A stretch of DNA of 8,141 bases from Gammaproteobacteria bacterium. Lineage in GTDB: Bacteria; Pseudomonadota; Gammaproteobacteria; Pseudomonadales; UBA3067. Made by a program: the position numbers and the translations under genes. The notes beneath the pieces were generated by a model. That model was not told the origin of the DNA. It ran no database searches and worked only from the letters and a program-made list of their open reading frames with translations. This document shows, piece by piece, positions 1-6,243 of the stretch (its first letter is position 1; every line of letters begins with the position of its first letter). The DNA is taken from contig NVVB01000109.1 of NCBI GenBank assembly GCA_002402085.1, forward strand, positions 1 through 8,141. The letters run 5' to 3'.

Positions 1-56
1 CTTTGGCAGCTTGTCCCTGAGCTGGAGCCTGCACAATGGCCCGGAGGTAGCAGAGC

Positions 57-509
57 ATGGCGAAACCCGTCAATGAAACCATAGGGCATGTACTTTGCTC
101 CAATCGTGGCTGTAGTGAACAGGCGGCGATTAGGCAAAGCCGCAAGGCAGGGCATTATTTTTACCTTGTCTGCCCTGAATGTGGCATGAATCAACAGACC
201 AAAGCGTGGCCACAAAACTACATTTGGCACCGTGCCGCCTGGGTACCAGGGGCGCAGGTATTGAAGCCGTCGAATGTCGATGACAATTGGCGGTTTGATG
301 AGGGAGAAGGCTTCACCCAGGCAAAACCAATCCGGGTACCGGATAAGGGCCTCGAATCGATCCCTGAAGATTGGTGCCCAATCAATGAACCCGAGTCAGA
401 AAATACACTAGGCAATGACAGCACAAGCGATAAGCCGGGGCGCTCTGGCTTGGCCGGTGCTGTTGTCTTGCTGCTAACTTTTGTGGGGGCGATATGGGCA
501 ACGATTTAA
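57..509 (+). CDS. Zinc-ribbon protein with C-terminal membrane anchor
   Basis: Protein of 150 residues. Two cysteine pairs, C14-x4-C19 and C39-P-E-C42, form a plausible four-cysteine zinc ribbon in the first 45 residues. The middle (about 75-127) is polar, acidic and probably flexible. The last 20 residues or so (L132-I150) are a hydrophobic segment, so the protein is probably held in a membrane by its C-terminus with the ribbon in the cytoplasm or virion interior. The ATG is supported by GGAGGT at 43-48, eight bases upstream. It overlaps the next gene by 16 bases and lies two genes before the packaging ATPase, so a role in assembly or packaging is possible but inferred. I do not recognise a named family. 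The 56 bases upstream are too short to show the previous gene. Confidence 0.8.
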   Translation: MAKPVNETIGHVLCSNRGCSEQAAIRQSRKAGHYFYLVCPECGMNQQTKAWPQNYIWHRAAWVPGAQVLKPSNVDDNWRFDEGEGFTQAKPIRVPDKGLESIPEDWCPINEPESENTLGNDSTSDKPGRSGLAGAVVLLLTFVGAIWATI

Positions 510-958
510 ACGGCGATGAGAACAAGCCAGGAACCGATGAAAGTCCGGGAAATTCGAGTTTCGATTTTGCTCGGGCAGAGTCAGAAATCAGCGGTGACGA
601 AGAAACCAACCAGGACAAACCCAAGGCGGTCAGCGGTGAATTGATCACAGCCGATGAGACCCAAAAGCGCGCAAGCCGGGCCGTGGTGTTCCTCATCGAA
701 TTGGTTTTCAAGGTGAAGCACTCGGGCATCAAATACGGTGAAAATGTCTATGAGCAGGCAGAGGAGGAACTTGGTCCAGTCATCGGCAAACATCGCATGG
801 CAGGCCGTGGCCTGTTCAATTACTTCGAGGAGCTGCTAGCCCTGAAGTTTATTTTTGGCACCGTGTTTGAGTCTATCCGCTGGATCAGGGCAGAGCGCGA
901 AACAGAAACCAAGGAAAAAGCAGACGATGCAAAACAAGAACACCAAAAGACCCAATAG
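494..958 (+). CDS. Acidic protein of unknown function upstream of the packaging ATPase
   Basis: Protein of 154 residues, not recognised. Residues 1-57 are rich in Asp, Glu, Asn, Gly and Pro and look disordered. Residues 58-132 look helical, with two amphipathic or hydrophobic stretches (about 62-74 and 107-128) that could associate with a membrane. The last 22 residues are highly charged and may form a helix. The ATG at 494 follows TGGGGG at 484-489 and lies inside the preceding gene. The end overlaps the chosen start of the ATPase gene by 32 bases. This tight coupling suggests that the three proteins are needed together. A capsid-interior or packaging accessory role is inference. Confidence 0.75.
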   Translation: MGNDLNGDENKPGTDESPGNSSFDFARAESEISGDEETNQDKPKAVSGELITADETQKRASRAVVFLIELVFKVKHSGIKYGENVYEQAEEELGPVIGKHRMAGRGLFNYFEELLALKFIFGTVFESIRWIRAERETETKEKADDAKQEHQKTQ

Positions 959-1628
959 AAATACGCTCTATATCGCCCTCTCGGGTGGTGGTAAAAGTCA
1001 GGCACTTTTACAGAATGCGGAAATGCCTGGGCAGGGCGCCAGGGTCTTACTGTTTGATCCCAATGAAGACCATCCTTGGTGCTCTCGCTTTGATGACCTG
1101 GGCAAGTACAAGCGGGCGGCGGTGGCTGCCTGCAAGCAGTGGTACAAGGCCGGGCGCGGGTTTCGCATTGCATACACTGGGCAGCAGTCGCCAGAGATCC
1201 ACGCCAAATGGTGCGAGTTCATATTGACCTTGCTCGATGGTAATCATGAGACCTGGATTATTGACGAAGAACTCAGCGGCTCCTATGGCAACTCATCGGC
1301 AAAGGCCGAGTATTACCACGCCGTATTGATGAACCAGGCGCGCAAGTATGGCGGCATTTATCACGGCACCACACAGAAGCCGGCAGAGATACCAAAGACC
1401 GTGTATGACCAATGCGCGGTATGGTGGATCGGCCAGGTTGGGGTGTCGACTGCTAGGCGTGTGGCCGAGGAAATGTTTATTGATTACTCGGTGTTAATTG
1501 ATCAAACAGAGCTGCATTTCACCATCAAAGACCGTAAAAAATATGGCCGCGAAGCCATGCCAACACAGCTCAATTACAAAGACCCGGAGACCGTCACCAG
1601 GGCGCAAAGGCCCCATATCGTTAATTAA
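927..1628 (+). CDS. Genome-packaging ATPase, P9/A32 (FtsK-HerA) type
   Basis: P-loop ATPase of 233 residues, the expected motor that drives viral DNA into a preformed capsid. Walker A lies at residues 17-24 (ALSGGGKS, with Ala in place of the usual first Gly) and Walker B at 110-114 (WIIDE). A Thr-Gln-Lys-Pro stretch at 149-152 after a Gly-rich turn fits the sensor region of FtsK-HerA-like ATPases. The size is typical for packaging ATPases of membrane-containing DJR phages such as PM2 P9. The frame is open from an ATG at 855, but I prefer the ATG at 927. It has AAGGA at 911-915, the P-loop follows 16 residues later as in the family, and the overlap with the preceding gene is shorter. A Zot-like ATPase of filamentous phages is the main alternative, but the capsid gene next door argues against it. 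Confidence 0.85.
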   Translation: MQNKNTKRPNRNTLYIALSGGGKSQALLQNAEMPGQGARVLLFDPNEDHPWCSRFDDLGKYKRAAVAACKQWYKAGRGFRIAYTGQQSPEIHAKWCEFILTLLDGNHETWIIDEELSGSYGNSSAKAEYYHAVLMNQARKYGGIYHGTTQKPAEIPKTVYDQCAVWWIGQVGVSTARRVAEEMFIDYSVLIDQTELHFTIKDRKKYGREAMPTQLNYKDPETVTRAQRPHIVN

Positions 1629-1757
1629 TCAAGCGATGCAAGCAAACAGAGCAAGCGAACCGACCGAACGACGCTACTTTTTAAAAATAAAAAATGTTCC
1701 TTTTAATGCCAGGCAATTCACAAGAGTTGCCCCGTTATTAATTGTGGAGCATTACCT
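1629..1757. other. Intergenic gap between ATPase and structural genes
   Basis: This is the only sizeable gap in the late operon. It begins with short irregular direct repeats (CAAGCGA at 1630-1636 and 1652-1658; GCAAGC between and overlapping them), continues with an A/T-rich run at about 1677-1695, and contains a hairpin at 1712-1731. I see no convincing promoter. An ORF from 1636 to 1800 crosses the gap but has no ribosome binding site and overlaps a better-supported small gene. Confidence 0.5.
1712..1731 (+). promoter_or_regulatory. RNA hairpin between ATPase and structural genes
   Basis: GGCAATTC (1712-1719) and GAGTTGCC (1724-1731) pair over eight positions, with one G-U wobble, around the tetraloop ACAA. 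No T-run follows on either strand, so it is not a typical intrinsic terminator. It could be an RNA processing or stability element that sets different mRNA levels for the ATPase and the abundant capsid protein. The structure is seen; the role is inferred. Confidence 0.4.
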
Positions 1758-1922
1758 GTGGAATATTGGAATAAATTTAAGGCCAACATCAACCCGGTGA
1801 CTGTCGTATCAACGATGGTTGCCATGGGCTTGTTTGGCGTTCTCACTGTCTTGGCTGTGAAGTCACAGATTAAACCCCTCGTTTCAGCGGTGAAAACCCT
1901 GAACGGCAAAGCCAGTAAATAG
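1758..1922 (+). CDS. Small membrane protein (54 residues), GTG start
   Basis: GTG start with GGAG at 1746-1749, eight bases upstream. The protein begins with a short charged stretch (MEYWNKFKANINP), then one hydrophobic segment at about residues 14-34, then a Lys-rich amphipathic C-terminal part. It ends 11 bases before the major capsid gene, so the two are almost certainly co-translated. This layout fits a virion membrane protein of a DJR phage, a class usually represented by several very small genes. The family is not recognised. Its good ribosome binding site and clear membrane topology favour it over the overlapping ORF in another frame. Confidence 0.75.
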   Translation: MEYWNKFKANINPVTVVSTMVAMGLFGVLTVLAVKSQIKPLVSAVKTLNGKASK

Positions 1923-1933
1923 GGGGCGATCGC

Positions 1934-2722
1934 ATGCAGCACATTGATATTGATGGCCTGAAAATCACCGGTGATGAGTGGAGCGTAGACATTCAAACAC
2001 GCGCCAACTCCTATCACTATATCGGCATGGAATTGACCAATGTCACGGCGGAAAACGTTGTTGATATTGAGGTCAAGATCAACGGTAAAACGATCATGGA
2101 GTTTGATTCTGGTAAAGAATTGAACGAATTTATGCGCCATTACAAGCGCGTGCCTTCAGTGCGAACCGATCAAATCGATTTCTGGTTTGCCCGTCCTGAA
2201 TTAGAGTCAAAATTCCGCTTTATGACCAGTATCGGCACCCTTGATGTTGGCTCTTTTGTCATTAAAGGCAAGTTTGCTGGCTCCCCCACCAACCCGGCTA
2301 TTCAGCCCTTCGCAGAGGTGGGTATTCCTCAGCCCCTGGGCATGTTTACACGCATTGAGCGCTTGCCTCATTCGGCTGCTAACTCGGGCCGTTCTGTGAT
2401 CGACAATATGCCTGTGAATGGCGATATCGTCGCCCTGCACATTCTCGAAAAGCTCACTACGCAGGTTGATGACGTGACCGTCAAATATAACCGGGTAATC
2501 GAGAAAGAAGGTTCAACGGCGCGCTGGGGGAAGATTGCGGACAATGACGACCGGGTAGCCATTCCCAACACCACCACGGTGAGTTGGATTGGTTCAAACA
2601 ACCCGCTGGAAGCGTACAGCGTTGGCCCTCTCAAGCTCAATCTTGAATTGGATTACAACGGCACACCAGCAGACCGGGCCACCGATATTATTGTGGAATC
2701 ACTGTCTAGTTTCGGGGGGTAA
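1934..2722 (+). CDS. Major capsid protein, PM2 P2-like double jelly roll
   Basis: Protein of 262 residues, the likely main shell protein that forms trimeric capsomers. Several stretches recall PM2 P2 (about 269 residues), from memory. The first is a beta-rich N-terminal part with 'VKINGKTI..F....ELN' at about 47-65. The second is the block 'FWFARPE' at residues 83-89, to be compared with 'FHFVRPE' in P2. The third is 'IVALHI' at 165-170, and the fourth a C-terminal strand pair with 'LKLNLELDYN' (233-242) and 'DIIVE' (251-255). Two beta-rich halves (about 1-130 and 160-262) fit two jelly rolls. AGGGGG at 1921-1926 is the likely ribosome binding site. The neighbours, a packaging ATPase and many membrane proteins, are those expected. 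A structure prediction would settle the fold. Confidence 0.85.
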   Translation: MQHIDIDGLKITGDEWSVDIQTRANSYHYIGMELTNVTAENVVDIEVKINGKTIMEFDSGKELNEFMRHYKRVPSVRTDQIDFWFARPELESKFRFMTSIGTLDVGSFVIKGKFAGSPTNPAIQPFAEVGIPQPLGMFTRIERLPHSAANSGRSVIDNMPVNGDIVALHILEKLTTQVDDVTVKYNRVIEKEGSTARWGKIADNDDRVAIPNTTTVSWIGSNNPLEAYSVGPLKLNLELDYNGTPADRATDIIVESLSSFGG

Positions 2723-2725
2723 GTC

Positions 2726-3097
2726 ATGGCCTGGGAAGATTTTTCCATGGATAACGCCACCAAGGTCATTGATCAGGGCGTGGGCTGGGTGTCCGCCCTG
2801 GGTAGTGCCTGGGCAAATATTGAAGATTCAAAGCGCGAAGACCGGAATTATTATGTTGGGGCTCAAGAACTGAGCCGCAACAGTTACCCCGATCTAAGCC
2901 AACCCTATATCAAGCCCTATGACCCCGCCCAAAGCCTGGGCATTAACTACGTTGCCCCTGAGCTGAATACCGGGAATGCGGGCGGGCCAGTGACTCAGGC
3001 ACAAAACAACCAGGTCGACCAGGCCGCTATGTTTAAGTGGGCGGGCCTAGGCTTATTGGGAATGCTGGGCTTTGGCTTGTTGATAAGGGGTAAGTAA
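2726..3097 (+). CDS. Virion membrane protein candidate, C-terminal anchor
   Basis: Protein of 123 residues, not recognised. The N-terminal half has an amphipathic helical stretch (about 8-45). The middle (50-98) is rich in Pro, Asn, Gln and Gly. A hydrophobic segment at 104-120 is followed by the short basic end RGK. It begins three bases after the capsid gene stop, with a G-run at about 2714-2719 as ribosome binding site, and its stop overlaps the next start by one base (TAATG). The tail-anchored layout is shared with the next two genes, which suggests that the three sit side by side in the internal membrane of the virion or hold it to the shell. Confidence 0.75.
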   Translation: MAWEDFSMDNATKVIDQGVGWVSALGSAWANIEDSKREDRNYYVGAQELSRNSYPDLSQPYIKPYDPAQSLGINYVAPELNTGNAGGPVTQAQNNQVDQAAMFKWAGLGLLGMLGFGLLIRGK

Positions 3098-3372
3098 TGG
3101 CTCTTCCATTGCCTAATCTGAATATCAATAGCAACCCTTACGCGGGGCCATCCGGTAACACCGGCGGCATCGTGGGGGGTAACCCTACGTTCAACATTAA
3201 AGATGATTTTTTTGATCAGCCAAGCTGGTCGAAATATCTTAATGGTGGCAGCCAGGGCGGAACCTCTCCCCTGGGTGTTGGCCCTGTGCTCAGTGCCAGC
3301 ATTGGCCCTTGGCCGGTATTGGTCGGCTTGTTGATTATGGCGGGCATGTATTTATTTAAGAAAGGAGGCTGA
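3097..3372 (+). CDS. Small virion membrane protein candidate
   Basis: Protein of 91 residues. The first 70 are rich in Gly, Pro, Asn and Ser with few charges, and a hydrophobic segment at about 70-87 ends in the basic tail KKGG. AAGGGG at 3085-3090 precedes the ATG, which shares its A with the previous stop codon. The end of the gene contains the strong AAGGAGG used by the next gene. Membrane insertion is well supported by the sequence. A structural role comes from its position among capsid genes. The family is not recognised. Confidence 0.75.
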   Translation: MALPLPNLNINSNPYAGPSGNTGGIVGGNPTFNIKDDFFDQPSWSKYLNGGSQGGTSPLGVGPVLSASIGPWPVLVGLLIMAGMYLFKKGG

Positions 3373-3374
3373 TC

Positions 3375-3938
3375 GTGGGCCTTTTTTCATCGAGTGCCAG
3401 CAGTAAAACATCAAACTCGGCAGACCAAAGCTACCGCCCGAACCAGCAAAAGGATATCGGCGCGGCTCAGATTCAAATCGGTTCCGCCAAAAAAATCGGC
3501 TTAAATGTCAGTGATTCAAGAGATTTTTCTGATCGACGTTCCTTTTCTGATTCGCGCAGCTTTGCCGATTCGAGCAAGGTCGACTCTGATAACAGCTTCA
3601 GCGACTCGCGTAGCTTTGCCGATAACTCAACGACCACCACCAATATCACCACCACCGATCACGGGGCCATTCAGGGCGCGTTTAACAATAACTATTATGT
3701 TGTTGATCGGGCGCTTTCAGCCTTTGAGAAAACCGTAGCAGGTTCAACGTCGAATATGAAAGCGGCTTACCAGGGCTTTAATAACTCAACGGAAAAAGTG
3801 CACGAACAGTTGCTCGGCAACGTCGAAAATACAGAGGATAGTATCCTTGGCATGGGCGATAAATTAGTTCAGCTTTTTGTGGCCCTGGTCGTGGGCGTGA
3901 TTGGTGTCGTCGCAATAACACGAGGAAAGAAGGCATAA
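3375..3938 (+). CDS. Membrane-anchored protein with hexapeptide-repeat stalk
   Basis: Protein of 187 residues with a GTG start behind the strongest ribosome binding site in the window (AAAGGAGG, 3361-3368). Residues 1-45 are Ser/Gln-rich and polar. Residues 46-85 hold five copies of an SDxRSF-like hexapeptide. A Thr-rich stretch (86-94) leads to the motif 'DHGAIQGAF' (95-103). A helical part follows (about 108-160), then a hydrophobic segment (164-182) and a basic tail (RGKKA). From memory, 'TTDHGA(V/I)QGAF' with Ser/Asp repeats before it occurs in hypothetical proteins of other phages and prophages; I know of no assigned function. The layout suggests a stalk or fibre anchored in the virion membrane, possibly at a vertex or in DNA delivery. 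That role is inferred. Confidence 0.75.
   Translation: MGLFSSSASSKTSNSADQSYRPNQQKDIGAAQIQIGSAKKIGLNVSDSRDFSDRRSFSDSRSFADSSKVDSDNSFSDSRSFADNSTTTTNITTTDHGAIQGAFNNNYYVVDRALSAFEKTVAGSTSNMKAAYQGFNNSTEKVHEQLLGNVENTEDSILGMGDKLVQLFVALVVGVIGVVAITRGKKA
3510..3629 (+). repeat. 18-bp coding repeats (SDxRSF hexapeptides)
   Basis: Within the preceding gene, residues 46-51, 52-57, 58-63 and 76-81 read SDSRDF, SDRRSF, SDSRSF and SDSRSF, with a degenerate copy around 70-75. The block SDSRSFAD occurs twice (58-65 and 76-83), 54 bases apart. The codons of the two blocks differ at several third positions, which points to an old duplication kept by selection on the protein. Confidence 0.7.
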
Positions 3939-3939
3939 A

Positions 3940-4503
3940 ATGCAATTTAATTTCTTAGATTTAAAAGCGGGTATCCGCTCACCAGTAGCGGCCTATGGGA
4001 AATACTTTCTGGTATATACCTGTACTGGAACTGTAGTTGTTGAGTTTGAATATCTCGACGGCAAAACAAGTAAAACCGATTTCCGTCAGCGCAGAGGCGG
4101 GCCAACGGATCAGCCCTTTAAAAATATATGGATCACCAGCCCGATTGATCAAACCATCGACGTTGGTTGGTCAGACCAGGTGCTTATTGATAACGATATT
4201 GGTGGCTCAGTAACAGCCGAGGGATTGATTGAAGTTGTCACGGCGGGCGGCACATCGCGCACCGTGGCCACTATCACCGTGGCGGCAGCGACGGCCACTA
4301 AACTATTAACGGCAGACACATCCAGGTTATCGGCGGTTTTGTCGTTGACTCTCGCGGGTCGCATTGGCGTTGATAACACAGTGAGTGCCGTGGTCGGATT
4401 TCCCGTAGTAAGTGGCAGCAAAATAGCGGATAGCAACACATCAGAGCTATGGATTTATTCAACCGCCGGCGGCACGGTCGACATTATTGAGGATATAAAA
4501 TAA
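3940..4503 (+). CDS. Beta-rich virion protein candidate (spike or penton)
   Basis: Protein of 187 residues with no membrane segment and mostly short beta strands separated by Gly, Thr and Asp turns. The N-terminal part (about 1-85) includes 'KNIWITSPIDQTIDVG' (62-77). The C-terminal part (about 100-187) resembles, from memory, a beta-sandwich module seen in phage surface proteins, with a pattern near 'TKLLTADTSRLS...' and a last strand 'TVDIIEDI'. It starts after GAAAGAAGG (3924-3932), one base after the previous stop, and its stop overlaps the next start by one base. Vertex, spike or receptor-binding roles are reasonable because the other structural genes look like shell or membrane components, but nothing in the sequence proves this. 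Confidence 0.7.
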   Translation: MQFNFLDLKAGIRSPVAAYGKYFLVYTCTGTVVVEFEYLDGKTSKTDFRQRRGGPTDQPFKNIWITSPIDQTIDVGWSDQVLIDNDIGGSVTAEGLIEVVTAGGTSRTVATITVAAATATKLLTADTSRLSAVLSLTLAGRIGVDNTVSAVVGFPVVSGSKIADSNTSELWIYSTAGGTVDIIEDIK

Positions 4504-4985
4504 TGGATTACACAGGGCCAGCAACGGCAGAAACCAGAGAGATTACAAAGGCGATTTTCGGCTATGGCATGAGTACAGCCGTTGGCAGTGTTGGATTCAC
4601 AGATTTTGGCGCAAGTGGTTACGCAAAATTGACAGACATACCCGGAGCCACCGTAATTTCCGACCTGCCGTCGAGCAAATATGTTATCGACATGCTCGAA
4701 TTCGACGGGGTAGGGTATAAGTCGATCAAGCTCGCGTTTACCGTCGATGGTGTCGATATTTTAGACACGGCAATAGCAGGGCAGCAATTGGCTGGCTACG
4801 ACTTATGGGGCAGAAATTCACAATTCAGAATTGCAGCAGGCAGCCCTCAAAATAACACCAATGAACTTAGAGACCGGGCGCAATATCAGCCGATGTATAT
4901 CGAGGGCGCGCTAAAAATAACGGCGGCTTTGCTCACAGCAACAGGCACTGAAAATCTACTCTATTTAATTAGGGAGATTGGCTAA
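4503..4985 (+). CDS. Probable virion protein of unknown function
   Basis: Protein of 160 residues without a membrane segment. It is mostly beta-like with a polar N-terminal arm (1-30), a middle rich in Gly and Asp (45-100) and a more hydrophobic end (132-157). GAGGA at 4489-4493, nine bases upstream, supports the ATG, which shares its A with the previous stop. The one-base coupling suggests that it is made in the same amount as its upstream neighbour, perhaps as a partner in a vertex complex. I do not recognise the family. Confidence 0.7.
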   Translation: MDYTGPATAETREITKAIFGYGMSTAVGSVGFTDFGASGYAKLTDIPGATVISDLPSSKYVIDMLEFDGVGYKSIKLAFTVDGVDILDTAIAGQQLAGYDLWGRNSQFRIAAGSPQNNTNELRDRAQYQPMYIEGALKITAALLTATGTENLLYLIREIG

Positions 4986-4987
4986 CC

Positions 4988-5287
4988 ATGATTGAGCAAA
5001 TAATTAATGGGCGCTTATATAAAACCGCGCCTTTGCAGCCCGTATCGGAAGTGGTAAGCAAAAGAATATCCGTCTCCGAATTCGTCGCCAGCTTAAGCGA
5101 TGCTGAATTAAGAGGAATTTTGCAAGCAGCCAAAAGCGACCCAGCAATAAACATCTTTATCGAGCGTTTGAGGTTTGCCGGTGCCGTGGTCGATCTCGAC
5201 AGCGTACACACAAAGCGCGGCCTGTCCGCACTGGTCAGCAAGGGTTTAATTAACAAAGGGCGATCTGATGAACTTTCTAGAAAGTAG
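4988..5287 (+). CDS. Small helical protein in the structural module
   Basis: Protein of 99 residues, mainly helical and soluble. The part from about 28 to 95 ('VSEFVASLSDAELRGILQAAK...IERLRFAG..VDLDS...GLSALVSKGLI') recalls, from memory, a short helical protein found after structural genes in many tailed phages. No function is known to me. It starts two bases after the previous stop with AGGGAGA at 4971-4977, and its last 20 bases overlap the muralytic gene. It may be a virion component or an assembly factor. Confidence 0.7.
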   Translation: MIEQIINGRLYKTAPLQPVSEVVSKRISVSEFVASLSDAELRGILQAAKSDPAINIFIERLRFAGAVVDLDSVHTKRGLSALVSKGLINKGRSDELSRK

Positions 5288-5867
5288 TGTCACGCTGGCT
5301 ATTGCCGGTTTAATCCTGGGCTTTTTGTTTGTATCTCGACATCCAAACAAAGCCAGCCAGCCGCTACACCAGGCCACGGCCTACCCCGTTGGTGCCAGTC
5401 CTGCACTGGTGGGCCATGATGTCGAAGGGAATGAATACACCATGATAGTAGACCCGGAGGCGAGCGCGGATACCAGTATTGCCCTGGGCATACGCTCAAA
5501 CAACCCCTTAAACATTCGCTATCTTGAAACCAATCAATGGTTGGGCCAGGTGGGCCAATCGGCGGGCGGCTACTGTATTTTTTTACAGCCAGTTTACGGT
5601 ATCCGGGCAGCAGCGCGCACCTTGAGAAGCTACCAAAAACGGGGGGTTATCACCCTTGCCGATATTGTCAGTACTTGGGCACCACATGGCGACAACAACC
5701 CAACGAACACTTATATCAACAACGTTGCAACCTGGACGGGTATACACCGTGACGCGATAATTAGTGAGGCCGATTATCCCGAACTGTTGGCCGCAATGAT
5801 TCGCCAGGAGAACGGCTCACAGCCCTATAGCATGGCGCTAATTGAGGAAGGGGTAAGCATGGCATGA
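5268..5867 (+). CDS. Membrane-anchored muralytic enzyme (phage 'structural protein P5'-like)
   Basis: Protein of 199 residues. A membrane segment at about 8-22 is followed by a linker (23-70) and a domain at about 72-195 with the signature of a phage cell-wall-degrading family: 'GIRSNNPLNIRY' (74-85), a conserved Trp (91), 'YGIRAAARTLRSYQ' (110-123), 'STWAP' (135-139), 'YINNVATWTGI' (149-159) and 'MIRQENG' (177-183). From memory, databases often name such proteins 'structural protein P5' after the phi6 lytic enzyme. It probably opens the peptidoglycan during DNA entry, host lysis or both. The N-terminal anchor would place the enzyme on the periplasmic side or in the virion membrane. AAAGGG at 5255-5260 precedes the ATG. 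It ends in an ATGA overlap with the next gene. Confidence 0.8.
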   Translation: MNFLESSVTLAIAGLILGFLFVSRHPNKASQPLHQATAYPVGASPALVGHDVEGNEYTMIVDPEASADTSIALGIRSNNPLNIRYLETNQWLGQVGQSAGGYCIFLQPVYGIRAAARTLRSYQKRGVITLADIVSTWAPHGDNNPTNTYINNVATWTGIHRDAIISEADYPELLAAMIRQENGSQPYSMALIEEGVSMA

Positions 5868-6157
5868 AGATTAGAATTGATGGCCTGATGGTGCTGGTGT
5901 TGGCCCTCCTGGGTGGCGCTGGCTGGCTCTACTTCAAGCGCGGTGACATTGCGGCGGCACTGGGTGAGGCTGTTGATAAGGTCAACCCCGCCAGTGATAA
6001 GAACGTGGTTTATTCAGCGGCGCAGGATCTCGGCATCATTACTAATGAAGCCGGTGGCTGGGAAGATAAAACCTTTGGTGCCCTTTCCCTGATTAACCCC
6101 TGGGCCAGTGACACCAGCAAAAACTATGCTCGCCAGGTGTGGGGGCTTGAACCATGA
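5864..6157 (+). CDS. Small membrane protein next to the muralytic enzyme
   Basis: Protein of 97 residues with one N-terminal membrane segment (about 6-24) and a soluble remainder containing 'VDKVNPASDKNVVYSAAQDLG' in two short parts (37-57). The end 'NPWASDTSKNYARQVWG' resembles, from memory, small proteins found after lysozyme genes in other phages. GAGGAAGG at about 5844-5851 lies upstream, and the start overlaps the enzyme stop as ATGA. A role in lysis, as a holin or spanin-type partner, or in the virion membrane is possible. The sequence does not decide between them. Confidence 0.7.
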   Translation: MKIRIDGLMVLVLALLGGAGWLYFKRGDIAAALGEAVDKVNPASDKNVVYSAAQDLGIITNEAGGWEDKTFGALSLINPWASDTSKNYARQVWGLEP

Positions 6158-6243
6158 AAATGTTTGCCGGTGCTGTACTGGCGGCGGTGGTCTCGGCTTT
6201 CATTGTTAGTGAACTCAAGAAAAAAGGAATCATTGCATTATGA
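6154..6243 (+). CDS. 29-residue membrane micro-protein
   Basis: A 29-codon ORF that starts in an ATGA overlap with the preceding stop and ends in another ATGA overlap with the next start. GGGGG at 6141-6145 lies eight bases before the ATG. About 17 hydrophobic residues (3-18) are followed by 'SELKKKG' and a short hydrophobic end, so one membrane span is likely. The two flanking overlaps and the ribosome binding site make a real gene more likely than chance. The function is unknown; a holin regulator or small virion membrane protein are options. Confidence 0.6.
   Translation: MKMFAGAVLAAVVSAFIVSELKKKGIIAL

Noticed and set aside
1..84. End of an upstream gene at the left edge (frame ending at 84, 76 or 20)
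   Set aside because: Two frames are open from the edge and a third stops at 20. Fewer than 30 codons are visible, so none can be chosen or named.
855..926. Upstream extension of the packaging ATPase to the ATG at 855
   Set aside because: It would lengthen the overlap with the preceding gene to 104 bases. The added residues are low in family features, and the ATG at 927 has a ribosome binding site and puts the P-loop at the usual distance.
1636..1800. ORF of 54 codons across the gap after the ATPase gene, in another frame from the 54-residue GTG-start gene
   Set aside because: It has no ribosome binding site, its product looks like random translation, and it overlaps a gene with a good ribosome binding site and a clear membrane topology.
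3473..3655. Minus-strand ORF of 60 codons opposite the hexapeptide repeats
   Set aside because: Its low-complexity product mirrors the repeats of the plus-strand gene, which has the strong ribosome binding site.
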